This document shows positions 55,657-64,000 of a stretch of 64,000 nucleotides of DNA, in pieces. Numbering within the stretch: position 1 is the stretch's first letter; every line of letters starts with the position of its first letter. Made by a program: the position numbers and the translations under genes. The notes under the pieces were generated by a model that was given only the letters and a program-made list of their open reading frames with translations, was not told where the DNA came from and made no database searches. This DNA comes from Marinospirillum minutulum DSM 6287 (lineage in GTDB: Bacteria > Pseudomonadota > Gammaproteobacteria > Pseudomonadales > Halomonadaceae): the NCBI RefSeq assembly GCF_000422325.1, contig NZ_AULO01000010.1, forward strand, positions 62,001-126,000. Direction: 5' to 3'.

Positions 55657-56543
55657 GCATTAATAATTGCTGCTAAGGCTTGGTCTATTTCTGAGTAGCT
55701 AAATTCAAAACCTTCCTCTATTAATCGTTGTGGAAGCATTTTAGCACTCACCAACAACAGCTCGGCCATTTCACCAAACAACACTTTTAATACTGCTTCT
55801 GGCATAGGGAAAATAGTAGGACGGTTTAGGGCTTTACCTAAAGCCTTAGTAAATTCAGCATTGGTTACTGGATTAGGTGCACTGGCATTAAACACCCCAC
55901 TAACCTGTTTATTTTTTACCAACCAAGCATAAATTTTAGCCATGTCGGTTAGGTGAACCCAAGGAAACCAGTGCTGACCACTGCCTAAACGACCACCTGC
56001 ACCTAAACGAAAAGCCGGTAGCATTTTTGCTAATGAACCACCGCCCTTACCTAGCACTACACCCGTGCGTACTAAACAAACGCGCACACCCAGTTTTTCA
56101 GCAGCTAAAGCGGCTGCTTCCCAAGCCACACATAAATCATGCGTAAAGCCTGTTGCAGGTTGCGTTTGCTCCGTTACCGCATTATTGCCCTGCTCACCAT
56201 AAAAACCCACAGCAGATGAGGATACCAAAACTTCTGGCTTAACCGTTTGCGCTTCTATCCAAGCGACTAGCTGCTCCGTTGTTTTTACTCTTGAGCTTAT
56301 TAGTAAGTTTTTACGCTCTGTTGACCAGCGTTTGTCGGCAATACCCGCACCAGCAAGATTAATAATAGCTTCTACAGAGTTAGGCTCTAACTCACTAAGC
56401 TGGTTTACATATTCGGTTACACCCTCAGGTAAACTAGGGTTAAGCTGCCTTGTCCATAAAACTAACTCATGCCCTTGACTAACCAACAAGGGACAAAGTG
56501 TTTTACCAATAAAACCTGTACCACCTGTAATTAAAATACGCAT
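55653..56543 (-). CDS. TIGR01777-family NAD-dependent epimerase/dehydratase (YfcH-like)
   Basis: 296 aa, extended SDR fold. The nucleotide loop is MRILITGGTGFIGKTLCPLL; family segments are INLAGAGIADKRWSTERKNLLISSRV, VSSSAVGFYGEQGN and the C-terminal PMPEAVLKVLFGEMAELLLVS. The start at 56543 has GAGGTGATC upstream; a GTG two codons earlier is less likely. Substrate unknown for the whole family. Divergent from the renalase-like gene. Confidence 0.92.
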   Translation of the reverse strand: MRILITGGTGFIGKTLCPLLVSQGHELVLWTRQLNPSLPEGVTEYVNQLSELEPNSVEAIINLAGAGIADKRWSTERKNLLISSRVKTTEQLVAWIEAQTVKPEVLVSSSAVGFYGEQGNNAVTEQTQPATGFTHDLCVAWEAAALAAEKLGVRVCLVRTGVVLGKGGGSLAKMLPAFRLGAGGRLGSGQHWFPWVHLTDMAKIYAWLVKNKQVSGVFNASAPNPVTNAEFTKALGKALNRPTIFPMPEAVLKVLFGEMAELLLVSAKMLPQRLIEEGFEFSYSEIDQALAAIINA

Positions 56544-56618
56544 GATCACCTCAACTGATTTCTATACAATTACTATACATTACTTTTATATAACACTGAG
56601 TAAAGCTAAGTTAACGCT

Positions 56619-57563
56619 ATGAAAAATATTCACCACGCTATTATTGGTGCTGGTTTGGCAGGTCTTGCCTGTGCTAACCGCTTGCAAACTGCTGGGCAAA
56701 AGGTTGAGATTTTTGAAAAAGCACGTGGACCAGGTGGACGTTTAAGTAGCCGCCGCCGTTTAAATACCACTATTGATTTAGGCTGCCAGCAATTAAACGC
56801 TTCAACACCCGAGTTCAACCAACAGCTTAAGCTATGGCAAAAACAGGGCTGGGTTGCTAGTCATAATCAACAAAGCTTCTACGGCATACCACGCATGAGC
56901 GGTTTAACCCGACACCTCAGCCAGTCTTTAAAGCTGCACTTAGCAACACGCATCACCTGCTTACATAAACAAGGCAAGGACTGGTGGTTAGAAGATGAGC
57001 TAGGCAAGCTTTACGGCCCTTATCAACAAATAACCCTTGCTACCCCCGCAGCACAAGCTTTGCCATTAATAGCCAAGCACAGCACTCAACTTAGCCAACA
57101 AATAGCTAAAGCTAAGCATTTACCTTGCTGGGTTGCTTATTTTATTTTGCCTAAAAACATAGCCGTGGCGGAAAGCCCACAAAGCAACTCTTCTCAGCCA
57201 TTAAGTCGCTGGACTTTATTGAATAACAAACCAGAGCAACAAGCACAATTATCAAGGTGGGTTGTGCAGGCTTCACCTGAATGGAGCCAAGCGCATCAAG
57301 ATTTAAGTGCCAAGTTAGCAGCGCAAAAACTCTTTGCGCACTGGTGCAATGATGCGGCACTTAGCCTAGTTGAACCGCCTTTGTTATTAGAAGCTCACCG
57401 TTGGCTTTATGCATTTACTAGCCAACCCTTAGGCATAGCTTACTTACAAGACCTAGCACAAGGCCTCAATGTTTGTGGTGACTACTGCTTGGGTTCTCTT
57501 GCCGAAGATGCTTGGCTTTCAGGTGATAAGCTAGGCAAACAACTGATAAAAACCAGCAACTAA
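56619..57563 (+). CDS. FAD-dependent NAD(P)-binding oxidoreductase (renalase-like)
   Basis: 314 aa. A Rossmann FAD motif HAIIGAGLAGLACANRL is followed by the second dinucleotide-binding segment EKARGPGGRLSSRR, and a C-terminal FAD contact VCGDYCLGSLAEDAWLSG. Proteins of this kind, related to renalase and amine oxidases, are often encoded beside photolyase in gammaproteobacteria, as here (25 bp before phrB). The substrate is not known. Confidence 0.88.
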   Translation: MKNIHHAIIGAGLAGLACANRLQTAGQKVEIFEKARGPGGRLSSRRRLNTTIDLGCQQLNASTPEFNQQLKLWQKQGWVASHNQQSFYGIPRMSGLTRHLSQSLKLHLATRITCLHKQGKDWWLEDELGKLYGPYQQITLATPAAQALPLIAKHSTQLSQQIAKAKHLPCWVAYFILPKNIAVAESPQSNSSQPLSRWTLLNNKPEQQAQLSRWVVQASPEWSQAHQDLSAKLAAQKLFAHWCNDAALSLVEPPLLLEAHRWLYAFTSQPLGIAYLQDLAQGLNVCGDYCLGSLAEDAWLSGDKLGKQLIKTSN

Positions 57564-57587
57564 ATTTAAAATGAAAGAGTTAAACCT

Positions 57588-59060
57588 ATGCCGCGTCAGC
57601 TAGTTTGGTTTCGTAGTGATTTACGCCTTGAAGATAACCCAGCACTTTTTCGAGCCTGTCAGCAGGGTGAAGTGGTAGCCGTTTTTGTTCATTCGCCAGA
57701 GCAATGGCAAGAACATGGCTGGGGCGATTTAAAAACTGCTTTTGTACTCAGCAACCTTCATGCCCTAGCCCAGCAACTGCGCCAGCTTAATATTCCTTTA
57801 AAAATTCTAACCGTGACCCGTTTTAGCTATGCGCCCCAAGCCTTGTTAGAACTGGCAAAAGAACTGGGCATAAGCAAACTGCTATTCAATGATGAATATG
57901 AGTGGAATGAGCAGCAGCGTGATAACGCAGTGGTAGAAGCCTTTACTCAAGCAGGCATTAATGTTGAGCGTTTTACTGATCAGGTTATTTTCCCTCCTGG
58001 TAGCATTCGTACTGGCAAGGGTGATTTTTATACAGTTTTCACTCCCTTTTACCGTAATTGGCTAAGCCAGCTTAAACCAGAACACCTAGTGCCTTTGCCA
58101 GCGCCCCAAGCCCAAGCACCGACTCAACTAGCCAATGACCCTTTACCCGCCTTTGTTAGCAGCCAACAACTTGAGCATTGGCCAGCCGGTGAAGCAGCAG
58201 CCCATAAAAAGCTGCAAGACTTTGCTGAACAAGGGTTGAATAACTACGACCAACAAAGGGACTTCCCAGCCCTTGCTGGCACTAGCCAAATCTCTGCTTA
58301 TTTAGCCGCTGGCGTATTATCACCTCGTCAAGGTTTAGCAGCAGCACAAATGCATTCAGCTGGTCGGTTTATGGATAAAAGCACCGGCGCTGGCGTATGG
58401 GTTTCAGAATTAGTCTGGCGGGAATTTTATCGTCATTTGCTAATTGGCTTTCCACGTATCAGCAAAGGCCGAGCTTTTAAACCAGCAACAGAAAAGTTAG
58501 CTTGGCGCTCGATTGAAAACTCTAAAGTACAAAGGGATTTGCAGGCTTGGCAAACGGGTAATACTGGCTTTCCTATTATTGATGCTGCCATGCGCCAACT
58601 GTTAGAAACCGGCTGGATGCACAACCGTTTAAGAATGTTAGTGGCGATGTTTTTAAGCAAAAACTTGTTGATAGACTGGCGAGTGGGTGAAGCCTTTTTT
58701 ATGCAGCATTTAATTGATGGCGATTTAGCGGCCAATAATGGCGGCTGGCAATGGGCAGCTTCAACCGGCACCGATGCTGTGCCCTACTTTCGTATTTTTA
58801 ACCCCTACACCCAATCCGCCAAATTTGACCCAGAAGGCAAGTTTATTCGCCATTATGTGCCAGAACTAGCCCACTTAAATAATAAACAAATTCACCAACC
58901 ACCTGCTAACCTGTCATTTAATCAGCAACGGGCTGTGGATAAGTTAACCAGTGATTTGTTTGGGAGTAGAAGTGGTGAGAGCAGCAGCTACCCAGCACCC
59001 ATTATAGATTTAAAGCTAAGCCGAGACAGAGTGATGCAAGCTTTTGAAGCGATAAAATAG
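57588..59060 (+). CDS. phrB: Deoxyribodipyrimidine photolyase (class I CPD)
   Basis: Light-driven repair of cyclobutane pyrimidine dimers. N-terminal antenna domain LVWFRSDLRLEDNPAL; FAD domain with SAYLAAGVLSPRQ, WVSELVWREFYRHLL, NTGFPIIDAAMRQLLETGWMHNRLRM, DWRVGEAFFMQHLIDGDLAANNGGWQWAASTGTD and YFRIFNPYTQS. 490 aa, near the 472 of E. coli. All three electron-chain Trp regions appear present. Confidence 0.95.
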   Translation: MPRQLVWFRSDLRLEDNPALFRACQQGEVVAVFVHSPEQWQEHGWGDLKTAFVLSNLHALAQQLRQLNIPLKILTVTRFSYAPQALLELAKELGISKLLFNDEYEWNEQQRDNAVVEAFTQAGINVERFTDQVIFPPGSIRTGKGDFYTVFTPFYRNWLSQLKPEHLVPLPAPQAQAPTQLANDPLPAFVSSQQLEHWPAGEAAAHKKLQDFAEQGLNNYDQQRDFPALAGTSQISAYLAAGVLSPRQGLAAAQMHSAGRFMDKSTGAGVWVSELVWREFYRHLLIGFPRISKGRAFKPATEKLAWRSIENSKVQRDLQAWQTGNTGFPIIDAAMRQLLETGWMHNRLRMLVAMFLSKNLLIDWRVGEAFFMQHLIDGDLAANNGGWQWAASTGTDAVPYFRIFNPYTQSAKFDPEGKFIRHYVPELAHLNNKQIHQPPANLSFNQQRAVDKLTSDLFGSRSGESSSYPAPIIDLKLSRDRVMQAFEAIK

Positions 59061-59075
59061 GCTATACTTTAATTC

Positions 59076-59354
59076 ATGAAAAAGATTAGATGGAATAAAG
59101 AGAAAAATAAGCTGCTGCAAAAGGAAAGAGGCATTAGCTTTGAGGATGTGGTTTTTCAGATGTCAGTTGGTAATATTTTAGATACTGTTGAACATCCAAA
59201 TAAAGAACACTATCCAAACCAGCAGATACACGTAATTAGAATAGAAAAGTATGCTTATCTAGTTCCTTTTGTCGAATCAGAAAATGAAGTTTTTCTGAAA
59301 ACGATTATTCCGAGCCGAAAAGCGACTAAAACCTATTTAGGAGATCCAAAATGA
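59076..59354 (+). CDS. BrnT-like toxin (RelE-type fold)
   Basis: 92 aa. MKKIRWNKEKNKLLQKERGISFEDVVFQM followed by ...QQIHVIRIEKYAYLVPFVES and IIPSRKATKTYLG follows the BrnT/DUF4258-like layout: basic start, GISFEDV helix, then beta strands ending in Arg/Lys before TYL. It overlaps the next gene by 4 bp, the usual toxin-first order of BrnTA. Predicted ribonuclease that stops translation. Confidence 0.7.
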   Translation: MKKIRWNKEKNKLLQKERGISFEDVVFQMSVGNILDTVEHPNKEHYPNQQIHVIRIEKYAYLVPFVESENEVFLKTIIPSRKATKTYLGDPK

Positions 59355-59620
59355 ATAGGCTAAATAAAGAAGAGCAAGCTCTACTTGATGCTTTTGAAAA
59401 CGAAGAGCTACATCAGGTATCAAGTTTTGAAAATAAGAAAGTTCAGCACCAGAAATATGCTCAAGAAAAATTAAAACAAGAAGCTGCTATTAGTATCAAC
59501 TTGTCATCTATCGACTTACAAAAACTACAAAAGCATGCTCTAGCAGAAGGTGTTTCTTATCAAAAGCTGGTCGCTAACATCTTGCATAAATACTTAGAAG
59601 GCCAACTACACGAAGCTTAG
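59351..59620 (+). CDS. BrnA/CopG-like antitoxin (ribbon-helix-helix)
   Basis: 89 aa. An acidic N-terminal half, likely wrapping the toxin, is followed by AAISINLSSIDLQKLQKHALAEGVSYQKLVANILHKYL (positions ~47-84), a ribbon-helix-helix domain with alternating strand and two helices. It would bind the operon promoter and repress it. A strong terminator follows. Confidence 0.72.
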   Translation: MNRLNKEEQALLDAFENEELHQVSSFENKKVQHQKYAQEKLKQEAAISINLSSIDLQKLQKHALAEGVSYQKLVANILHKYLEGQLHEA

Positions 59621-59642
59621 TTCTGTTAACAAAAGCTCAAAC

Positions 59643-59670
59643 AAAAAGGCAGCTCAAGAGCTGCCTTTTT
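59643..59670. terminator. Bidirectional terminator between the TA pair and yjdM
   Basis: Perfect 13-bp stem AAAAAGGCAGCTC (59643-59655) / GAGCTGCCTTTTT (59658-59670) with a two-base centre. It gives A/T tails on both strands, so it serves both convergent transcripts. Confidence 0.92.
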
Positions 59671-59684
59671 AAATCAAAAAAAGA

Positions 59685-60026
59685 CTAAGCCTTTTTAACA
59701 AACTCTGTTTTTAGTTTCATCGGGCCTATACCATCAATTTTGCAATCAATGTCGTGATCACCATCGACTAGGCGAATATTCTTCACCTTTGTGCCTACTT
59801 TAACCACAGATGAAGAGCCTTTAACTTTTAGGTCTTTAATTACGGTAATGCTGTCACCATCGACTAAAACAGTACCGTGAGCATCTTTATACACTTTTTC
59901 TTCTTCGCCGCTGGCTTCAACAGCATCTTTTGACCATTCGTGCGCACATTCAGGGCAAACATACTGAATGCTGTCATCATAAGTGTATTCAGAGCCACAT
60001 TTTGGGCAGTTGGGTAAACCACTCAT
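59685..60026 (-). CDS. yjdM: Zinc-ribbon protein YjdM (PhnA family)
   Basis: 113 aa. The N-terminal zinc ribbon has two CxxC pairs ([11 protein letters not shown] and [10 protein letters not shown]); the C-terminal domain carries [25 protein letters not shown] (positions ~49-73) and ends [15 protein letters not shown]. It is the protein long misnamed PhnA (alkylphosphonate uptake); the function is unknown. Single gene, convergent with the TA pair. Confidence 0.93.
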   Translation of the reverse strand: MSGLPNCPKCGSEYTYDDSIQYVCPECAHEWSKDAVEASGEEEKVYKDAHGTVLVDGDSITVIKDLKVKGSSSVVKVGTKVKNIRLVDGDHDIDCKIDGIGPMKLKTEFVKKA

Positions 60027-60086
60027 CGTAAAATTTTCCTTACAAAAAATATAAAACGCCTAGGCGTAACCAACCGCCAGTATAAC

Positions 60087-61304
60087 CTAAAGACCTGCCG
60101 CTGCTTTTAGTTCGGCAATGCGGTCGGTTTTTTCCCAAGGGAAGGCAGTGAAAGTTTCAACCATTTCTTGGCCATGATCATCTTTCCAAGTATAGCTAGT
60201 ATCAAAAGCTTCACGGCCAAAGTGACCATAGGCAGCGGTTAGTTGATACATGGGGTGCAGTAAATCAAGCATCCGTGTAATGGCATAAGGGCGCAGATCA
60301 AAACATTCACGCACTAGCTGATTAATTTTTTGCTCGGAAATTTTGCCTGTACCAAAAGTATTAACCGAAACAGAGGTAGGTTCAGCCACACCGATAGCAT
60401 AAGAAACTTGAATTTCACAACGGTCGGCTAAACCTGCCGCAACCAAGTTTTTAGCCACATAACGGCCAGCATAGGCTGCTGAGCGGTCAACTTTGGAAGG
60501 GTCTTTACCCGAGAAAGCACCACCGCCATGACGCGCCATGCCACCGTAGGTATCTACAATAATTTTACGGCCGGTTAAACCACAGTCACCCACTGGGCCA
60601 CCTATCACAAATTTACCCGTTGGGTTAATGTGGAATTTGGTGTTTTTATCGAGCAAGTTAGCTGGAATCACTTGCTTAATAATCAGCTCCATCACCGCTT
60701 CTTGTAAGTCTTTTTGGCTTACTTCAGGGTTGTGCTGAGTCGAAAGAACTATGGCATCTATACCCACTACCTTGCCATCTTCATAACGGCAGGTTACTTG
60801 GCTTTTAGCATCGGGACGCAGCCAGTTTAGCTGACCACTTTTACGCACTTCAGCCTGACGCTCAACTAAACGGTGCGCAAGGGTAATGGGTGCTGGCATT
60901 AATACTTCAGTTTCATTCGAGGCATAACCAAACATTAAACCTTGGTCACCAGCACCTTGGTCTTCAGGGCTTTGGCGATCAACACCCTGAGCAATATCTA
61001 CCGACTGCTTACCAATAATGTTAATCACGCCACAGGTATCACCATCAAAACCCACTTCAGATGAGTTGTAGCCAATGTCTTTAATAACACCACGCACTAG
61101 GTCTTCTAAATCAACCCAAGCCGAAGTGGTAATTTCGCCACCGACTATTGCTACACCGGTTTTAACCATAGTTTCACAGGCAACACGGGCTTGTTTATCT
61201 CGGGCAATTAACGCGTCTAACACTGCGTCAGAAATTTGGTCAGCTAGTTTGTCTGGGTGACCTTCGGAAACAGATTCAGAGGTAAATAAAGAGTATTCAC
61301 TCAT
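60087..61304 (-). CDS. metK: S-adenosylmethionine synthetase
   Basis: Makes SAM from methionine and [60 protein letters not shown] and [19 protein letters not shown] (P-loop-like) are all present. 405 aa, normal for the long bacterial type. The start is preceded by AGGAGC. It supplies the methyl donor used by both methyltransferases in this window, but as a housekeeping gene. Confidence 0.97.
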   Translation of the reverse strand: MSEYSLFTSESVSEGHPDKLADQISDAVLDALIARDKQARVACETMVKTGVAIVGGEITTSAWVDLEDLVRGVIKDIGYNSSEVGFDGDTCGVINIIGKQSVDIAQGVDRQSPEDQGAGDQGLMFGYASNETEVLMPAPITLAHRLVERQAEVRKSGQLNWLRPDAKSQVTCRYEDGKVVGIDAIVLSTQHNPEVSQKDLQEAVMELIIKQVIPANLLDKNTKFHINPTGKFVIGGPVGDCGLTGRKIIVDTYGGMARHGGGAFSGKDPSKVDRSAAYAGRYVAKNLVAAGLADRCEIQVSYAIGVAEPTSVSVNTFGTGKISEQKINQLVRECFDLRPYAITRMLDLLHPMYQLTAAYGHFGREAFDTSYTWKDDHGQEMVETFTAFPWEKTDRIAELKAAAGL

Positions 61305-61688
61305 GCCAGTAGAGCTCCTGATAGCTTTTTTTATGTATGCCCGACATTCTACCCAGCCTACCCTTATATTGCACTTGAAAAAGACCCACCCTAAAGATGA
61401 ACAGAAATCTTTTATTAGTTAGCTGCAAGATTTTAAAGAATCCCTTTTCATAAGCTTCTAGGGGCGGCCTCTGTCAAGATAGTATTAAATACTTATTACT
61501 TAACCGTGCTCAGTTATTATCTGGGGTGGTAGGTTTAACTCAGATACTTGAAGCAAAATGCTAAGCCAAAAAAATCAAGTGTCAGGCAATTTTTTTCATA
61601 AAAGACCCATCAATATAATAAGGGTAGTTTGGAGTGCAAAATTACACCCAAAAGTTTGAGTTGCTAATGGAGCTTTACTCAAGAAGGA
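61305..61688. other. Intergenic region, 384 bp, upstream of metK
   Basis: No gene found. On the minus strand a TAGAAT at the complement of 61344-61349 could be the -10 of the metK promoter, without a clear -35. I see no SAM riboswitch fold and no MetJ box (AGACGTCT). The right half (61440-61688) lies downstream of the methyltransferase stop and shows no terminator that I can support. Confidence 0.4.
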
Positions 61689-62564
61689 TTAATTAACTTT
61701 TTCAAGCTGTAAAATATTTTCATCAGGAACTAACAAACCCTCACTAAAAAACATAACCTCACTACCAACATAGTGCTTTTGTGCTGAGTAATTAAGACCG
61801 TATGAAAGGGATTGGCTTAAAGAGTACATTTCACAAATTTCTTTAACATTATCGTAAGAAACCATCCAACGCTGCTTAAAGCTTGGGGCTTGTAAAACTT
61901 TAGCAATTTGTACATGATCATCATGTTCATAAAAATTTCGGTATAACCCCTTACCTTTAACATAATAGGGTGGATCCAAATAAATTAAAGAATCAAAAGG
62001 CAGGAAATCATTGCATCTATTAAGAAGTGATAGTGAATCTTCACAATAGACAGTTATATTATTTGATTTTTCTGCTATTTTTTCTATACGTGAAATAAGA
62101 ACGTTTTTATTAAACCTAGCATCTAATTTATATTCACCACTTTGTTCTTTACCACCAATAACTCCTGCTTTTAAAATTCCAGAACGATTAGCTCTATTCA
62201 TAAAAAGGGTAGCAAAACCCTTTTCCACGATATTTGTGTTGTTTTCGTCACGTAAAATTGTGCGCCACTTGAACCATTCCTCGATAATTACTGGAGTAGA
62301 ATCTAATAGCTCTAACAATGCACCTGTATGCTGAGTTACAGCAAGCCAAAAGGAATAAATTGCAGGATCTGCATCATTAATGTGTATGTGGCTAGCATGG
62401 CCTTCTAAAAGTAAGTAAAGCGCTACACCTGCACCACCGGCATAGGGTTCAAAGTAATGACCACCTGTAACCCCATTAATTTTCATAAGGTTGGCAACAA
62501 AAGGAGAGAATCGCGCCTTACCTCCAGGGTAACGTAAAGGGCTGTATATTTTTTTAGGGTGCAT
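61689..62564 (-). CDS. D12-class (Dam-like) DNA adenine methyltransferase
   Basis: 291 aa. Class D12 motif order: SPLRYPGGKARFSPFVANL (SAM-binding FxxGG equivalent), HYFEPYAGGAGVALYLLL (motif I), and catalytic LIYLDPPYYVKG (DPPY). Target is probably an adenine. It is shorter in the recognition region than some relatives but complete. It overlaps the upstream ATPase gene by 11 bp, so the two form one operon. Presumably it protects host DNA from, or marks DNA for, the partner. Confidence 0.88.
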   Translation of the reverse strand: MHPKKIYSPLRYPGGKARFSPFVANLMKINGVTGGHYFEPYAGGAGVALYLLLEGHASHIHINDADPAIYSFWLAVTQHTGALLELLDSTPVIIEEWFKWRTILRDENNTNIVEKGFATLFMNRANRSGILKAGVIGGKEQSGEYKLDARFNKNVLISRIEKIAEKSNNITVYCEDSLSLLNRCNDFLPFDSLIYLDPPYYVKGKGLYRNFYEHDDHVQIAKVLQAPSFKQRWMVSYDNVKEICEMYSLSQSLSYGLNYSAQKHYVGSEVMFFSEGLLVPDENILQLEKVN

Positions 62565-64000
62565 TAGTCACCTGCTTTAGCTTCACTTTTAAGACCTCAA
62601 GCTTTGTCAAATTAACTGTATACCCTTTATTCATGGCATAGTTTAACGCAGCTTTAAAATCATTTAAAAACTTATTACTTAATTCTGGGTGTTTTTTAAC
62701 CCAGTAACTCCAAGGGTTATAGAGATTGGTTAACCTACCAACTAAACTTTGTATTTTCTCTTCCTTATAAAATCGTTTAAACACCTCTCTAACTTTCTTG
62801 TTTTTTTGTTTTATATTCCCATCAACTTCTTCTTTATATTTTTCAATACTTAATCTTAAATCAATTTTTTCGTCATTAATAGAAAAAGTATTTAACACTT
62901 CACTTGCACAATTAGTAAAAACTGAATGTGTAAACTGTATTTCATTATCCCAAAACTCATTATCTTTAGGTAGATTATATAAAAACTCAAAAATCAACTG
63001 ATCTGGTGGCAATTCGCCTGGCAATAAAACTATTGTTTTGTAGTTTTTATCAGCAATTTCTGCTTGCTGGTCAGCATCCAAGCAAATAACACTACGCTCT
63101 GAAAACTCAGTAATATTGTTTTTTATTAACTGTATATAATTAGAGCAGCCAAGGGTTATTTCTGGAAGTGGTTTTGTGAATTTCTTGATTGTTTGACGAG
63201 TCATTAGCGCATTGTAAAAATCTGAAGCCTCTTTATCTTCAAAATAAACATTAACTTTTGGTAGATTAACATTTTTTGGCGCTTTTATAGTTTCAGTATT
63301 AATATCTGCATTAATTCTCATCCACGACCAGTCATCCCCTACTTGTATTCTGCCATGAGTGTTGCTTAAATAAATTGTTTTATACCTTCTACGATACAGC
63401 TGACCTTGCTCATAAGCATAATCAATAATACTTGGTGAGTGTGACGTAATAACAACTTGTAGATTTAATTTCCTACACTCCCTTTCAAGTATTTTTAACA
63501 ATTTAATTTGTGCTGCAGGAAATAAACCTGCATCTGCTTCATCTATTAGAAGCAAGCCACCTTTATAGTCTTTATATTCACTTTGTAACTTTTTAAATGA
63601 CATTAAAGCTAAAATTATTTGACCAGCATTATCTTCGCCAGCAGAAACTGATTGGTGATCATAATCATCACCATGAGAAACAGCAGACTTAATAATTCCA
63701 CTTGTGCTCGTGGCACTTGACGCCCTACGATTTAAAAGCTCATTGGTAAGTCCTATAAACTCTTTTTTATGGTTTTCTAGGTATTCAAAGTTTAGTGTTT
63801 TGTAATCTCTTGATGCAATTGGATATAGACGTTTTAAACTTAAAAATATTACTGGATGGGTAAAATTCCTACTCGTATTAGCACCATCTGGAACGGTACT
63901 ATTGTGCCTAACAACCGCTCTAGGGACATTGTCACGTGTCGTTAAACTAAGGTTGCCTGTTGCATCTTTTTCTGTATAACCATCATATAGTTCAAGACTA
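62554..64000 (-). CDS. OLD-like ATPase with Toprim-type C-terminal domain, 5' end outside window
   Basis: The frame is open to base 64000, so the N-terminus with Walker A is not visible; 481 codons are seen. ABC signature SAGEDNAGQIILALMSF, Walker B GGLLLIDEADAGLFP, switch VVITSHSPSII. Then a Toprim-like pair: VNVYFEDKEASDFYNAL (acidic motif 1) and SVICLDADQQ (DxD), followed by a helical C-terminal domain. This is the OLD/GajA plan of ATPase plus nuclease in one chain, though less conserved in the Toprim part. Operon with the D12 methyltransferase. Confidence 0.82.
   Translation of the reverse strand, partial: SLELYDGYTEKDATGNLSLTTRDNVPRAVVRHNSTVPDGANTSRNFTHPVIFLSLKRLYPIASRDYKTLNFEYLENHKKEFIGLTNELLNRRASSATSTSGIIKSAVSHGDDYDHQSVSAGEDNAGQIILALMSFKKLQSEYKDYKGGLLLIDEADAGLFPAAQIKLLKILERECRKLNLQVVITSHSPSIIDYAYEQGQLYRRRYKTIYLSNTHGRIQVGDDWSWMRINADINTETIKAPKNVNLPKVNVYFEDKEASDFYNALMTRQTIKKFTKPLPEITLGCSNYIQLIKNNITEFSERSVICLDADQQAEIADKNYKTIVLLPGELPPDQLIFEFLYNLPKDNEFWDNEIQFTHSVFTNCASEVLNTFSINDEKIDLRLSIEKYKEEVDGNIKQKNKKVREVFKRFYKEEKIQSLVGRLTNLYNPWSYWVKKHPELSNKFLNDFKAALNYAMNKGYTVNLTKLEVLKVKLKQVTNAP

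Noticed and set aside
61305-61688. SAM riboswitch or MetJ operator upstream of metK
   Set aside because: No recognisable riboswitch helices and no AGACGTCT-like box were found on reading the region.

Overview
The window looks like chromosome of a gammaproteobacterium of the Oceanospirillales/Pseudomonadales kind. The order rplU-rpmA-obgE-proB-rpsT-murJ-ribF-ileS-lspA-(break)-fkpB-ispH, with a minor-pilin cluster beside it, is the arrangement known from that group. A Kdo2-lipid A type acyltransferase, TolC and outer-membrane phospholipase A confirm a Gram-negative cell, and chemoreceptors and pilins suggest a motile one. The core genes are moderately AT-rich and unusually full of the tetranucleotide CTAG. 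I cannot name a species.

Layout. 1-5 kb: a truncated chemoreceptor gene, a PAS/sigma-54 activator, an LpxL-like acyltransferase and a TolC-family protein, all on the minus strand. 5-12.6 kb: a probable glutarate uptake and breakdown locus, with a FadR-type GntR regulator, a fused TRAP permease, a DUF1850 protein, a TAXI binding protein, glutaryl-CoA dehydrogenase and a CaiB/BaiF CoA-transferase. 12.6-14.6 kb: ispB and cysK. 14.9-26.7 kb: the ribosomal protein/obgE/proB/rpsT/murJ group, four minor pilin-like genes, then ribF-ileS-lspA. 26.7-33.9 kb: an insertion between lspA and fkpB holding an overlapping three-gene operon (nuclease-methyltransferase fusion, AAA ATPase, DUF4276 Toprim-like protein) and a chemoreceptor. 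34.1-36.7 kb: fkpB, ispH and a degenerate HD-GYP protein.

36.8-50.45 kb is an accessory island. Its two ends are IS1380-family remnants in the same orientation, and the outer flanks share a TTTAG direct repeat, as if the whole segment were a composite transposon. Inside are: a WYL-domain regulator broken by one TGA, followed by a zinc ribbon; a tightly overlapping dynamin-like GTPase / RdcB-like / patatin phospholipase operon, ending at a second WYL 3'-end remnant; small membrane or lipoprotein genes; a dead IS3 element; and a very AT-rich three-gene module (thymidylate kinase-like, MoaA/viperin-like radical SAM protein with displaced motifs, GreA-C-like coiled-coil protein). I regard the GTPase-phospholipase operon and the kinase/radical-SAM/GreA-like module as the best candidates for undescribed systems, probably anti-phage.

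50.6-61.3 kb returns to core genes: moeA, rapA, pldA, a TIGR01777 epimerase, a renalase-like oxidoreductase, phrB, a BrnT/BrnA-like toxin-antitoxin pair, yjdM and metK. 61.7-64.0 kb holds another possible defence pair, a D12-class adenine methyltransferase overlapping an OLD-like ATPase-Toprim gene that runs off the window. No tRNA, rRNA or CRISPR array was recognised.
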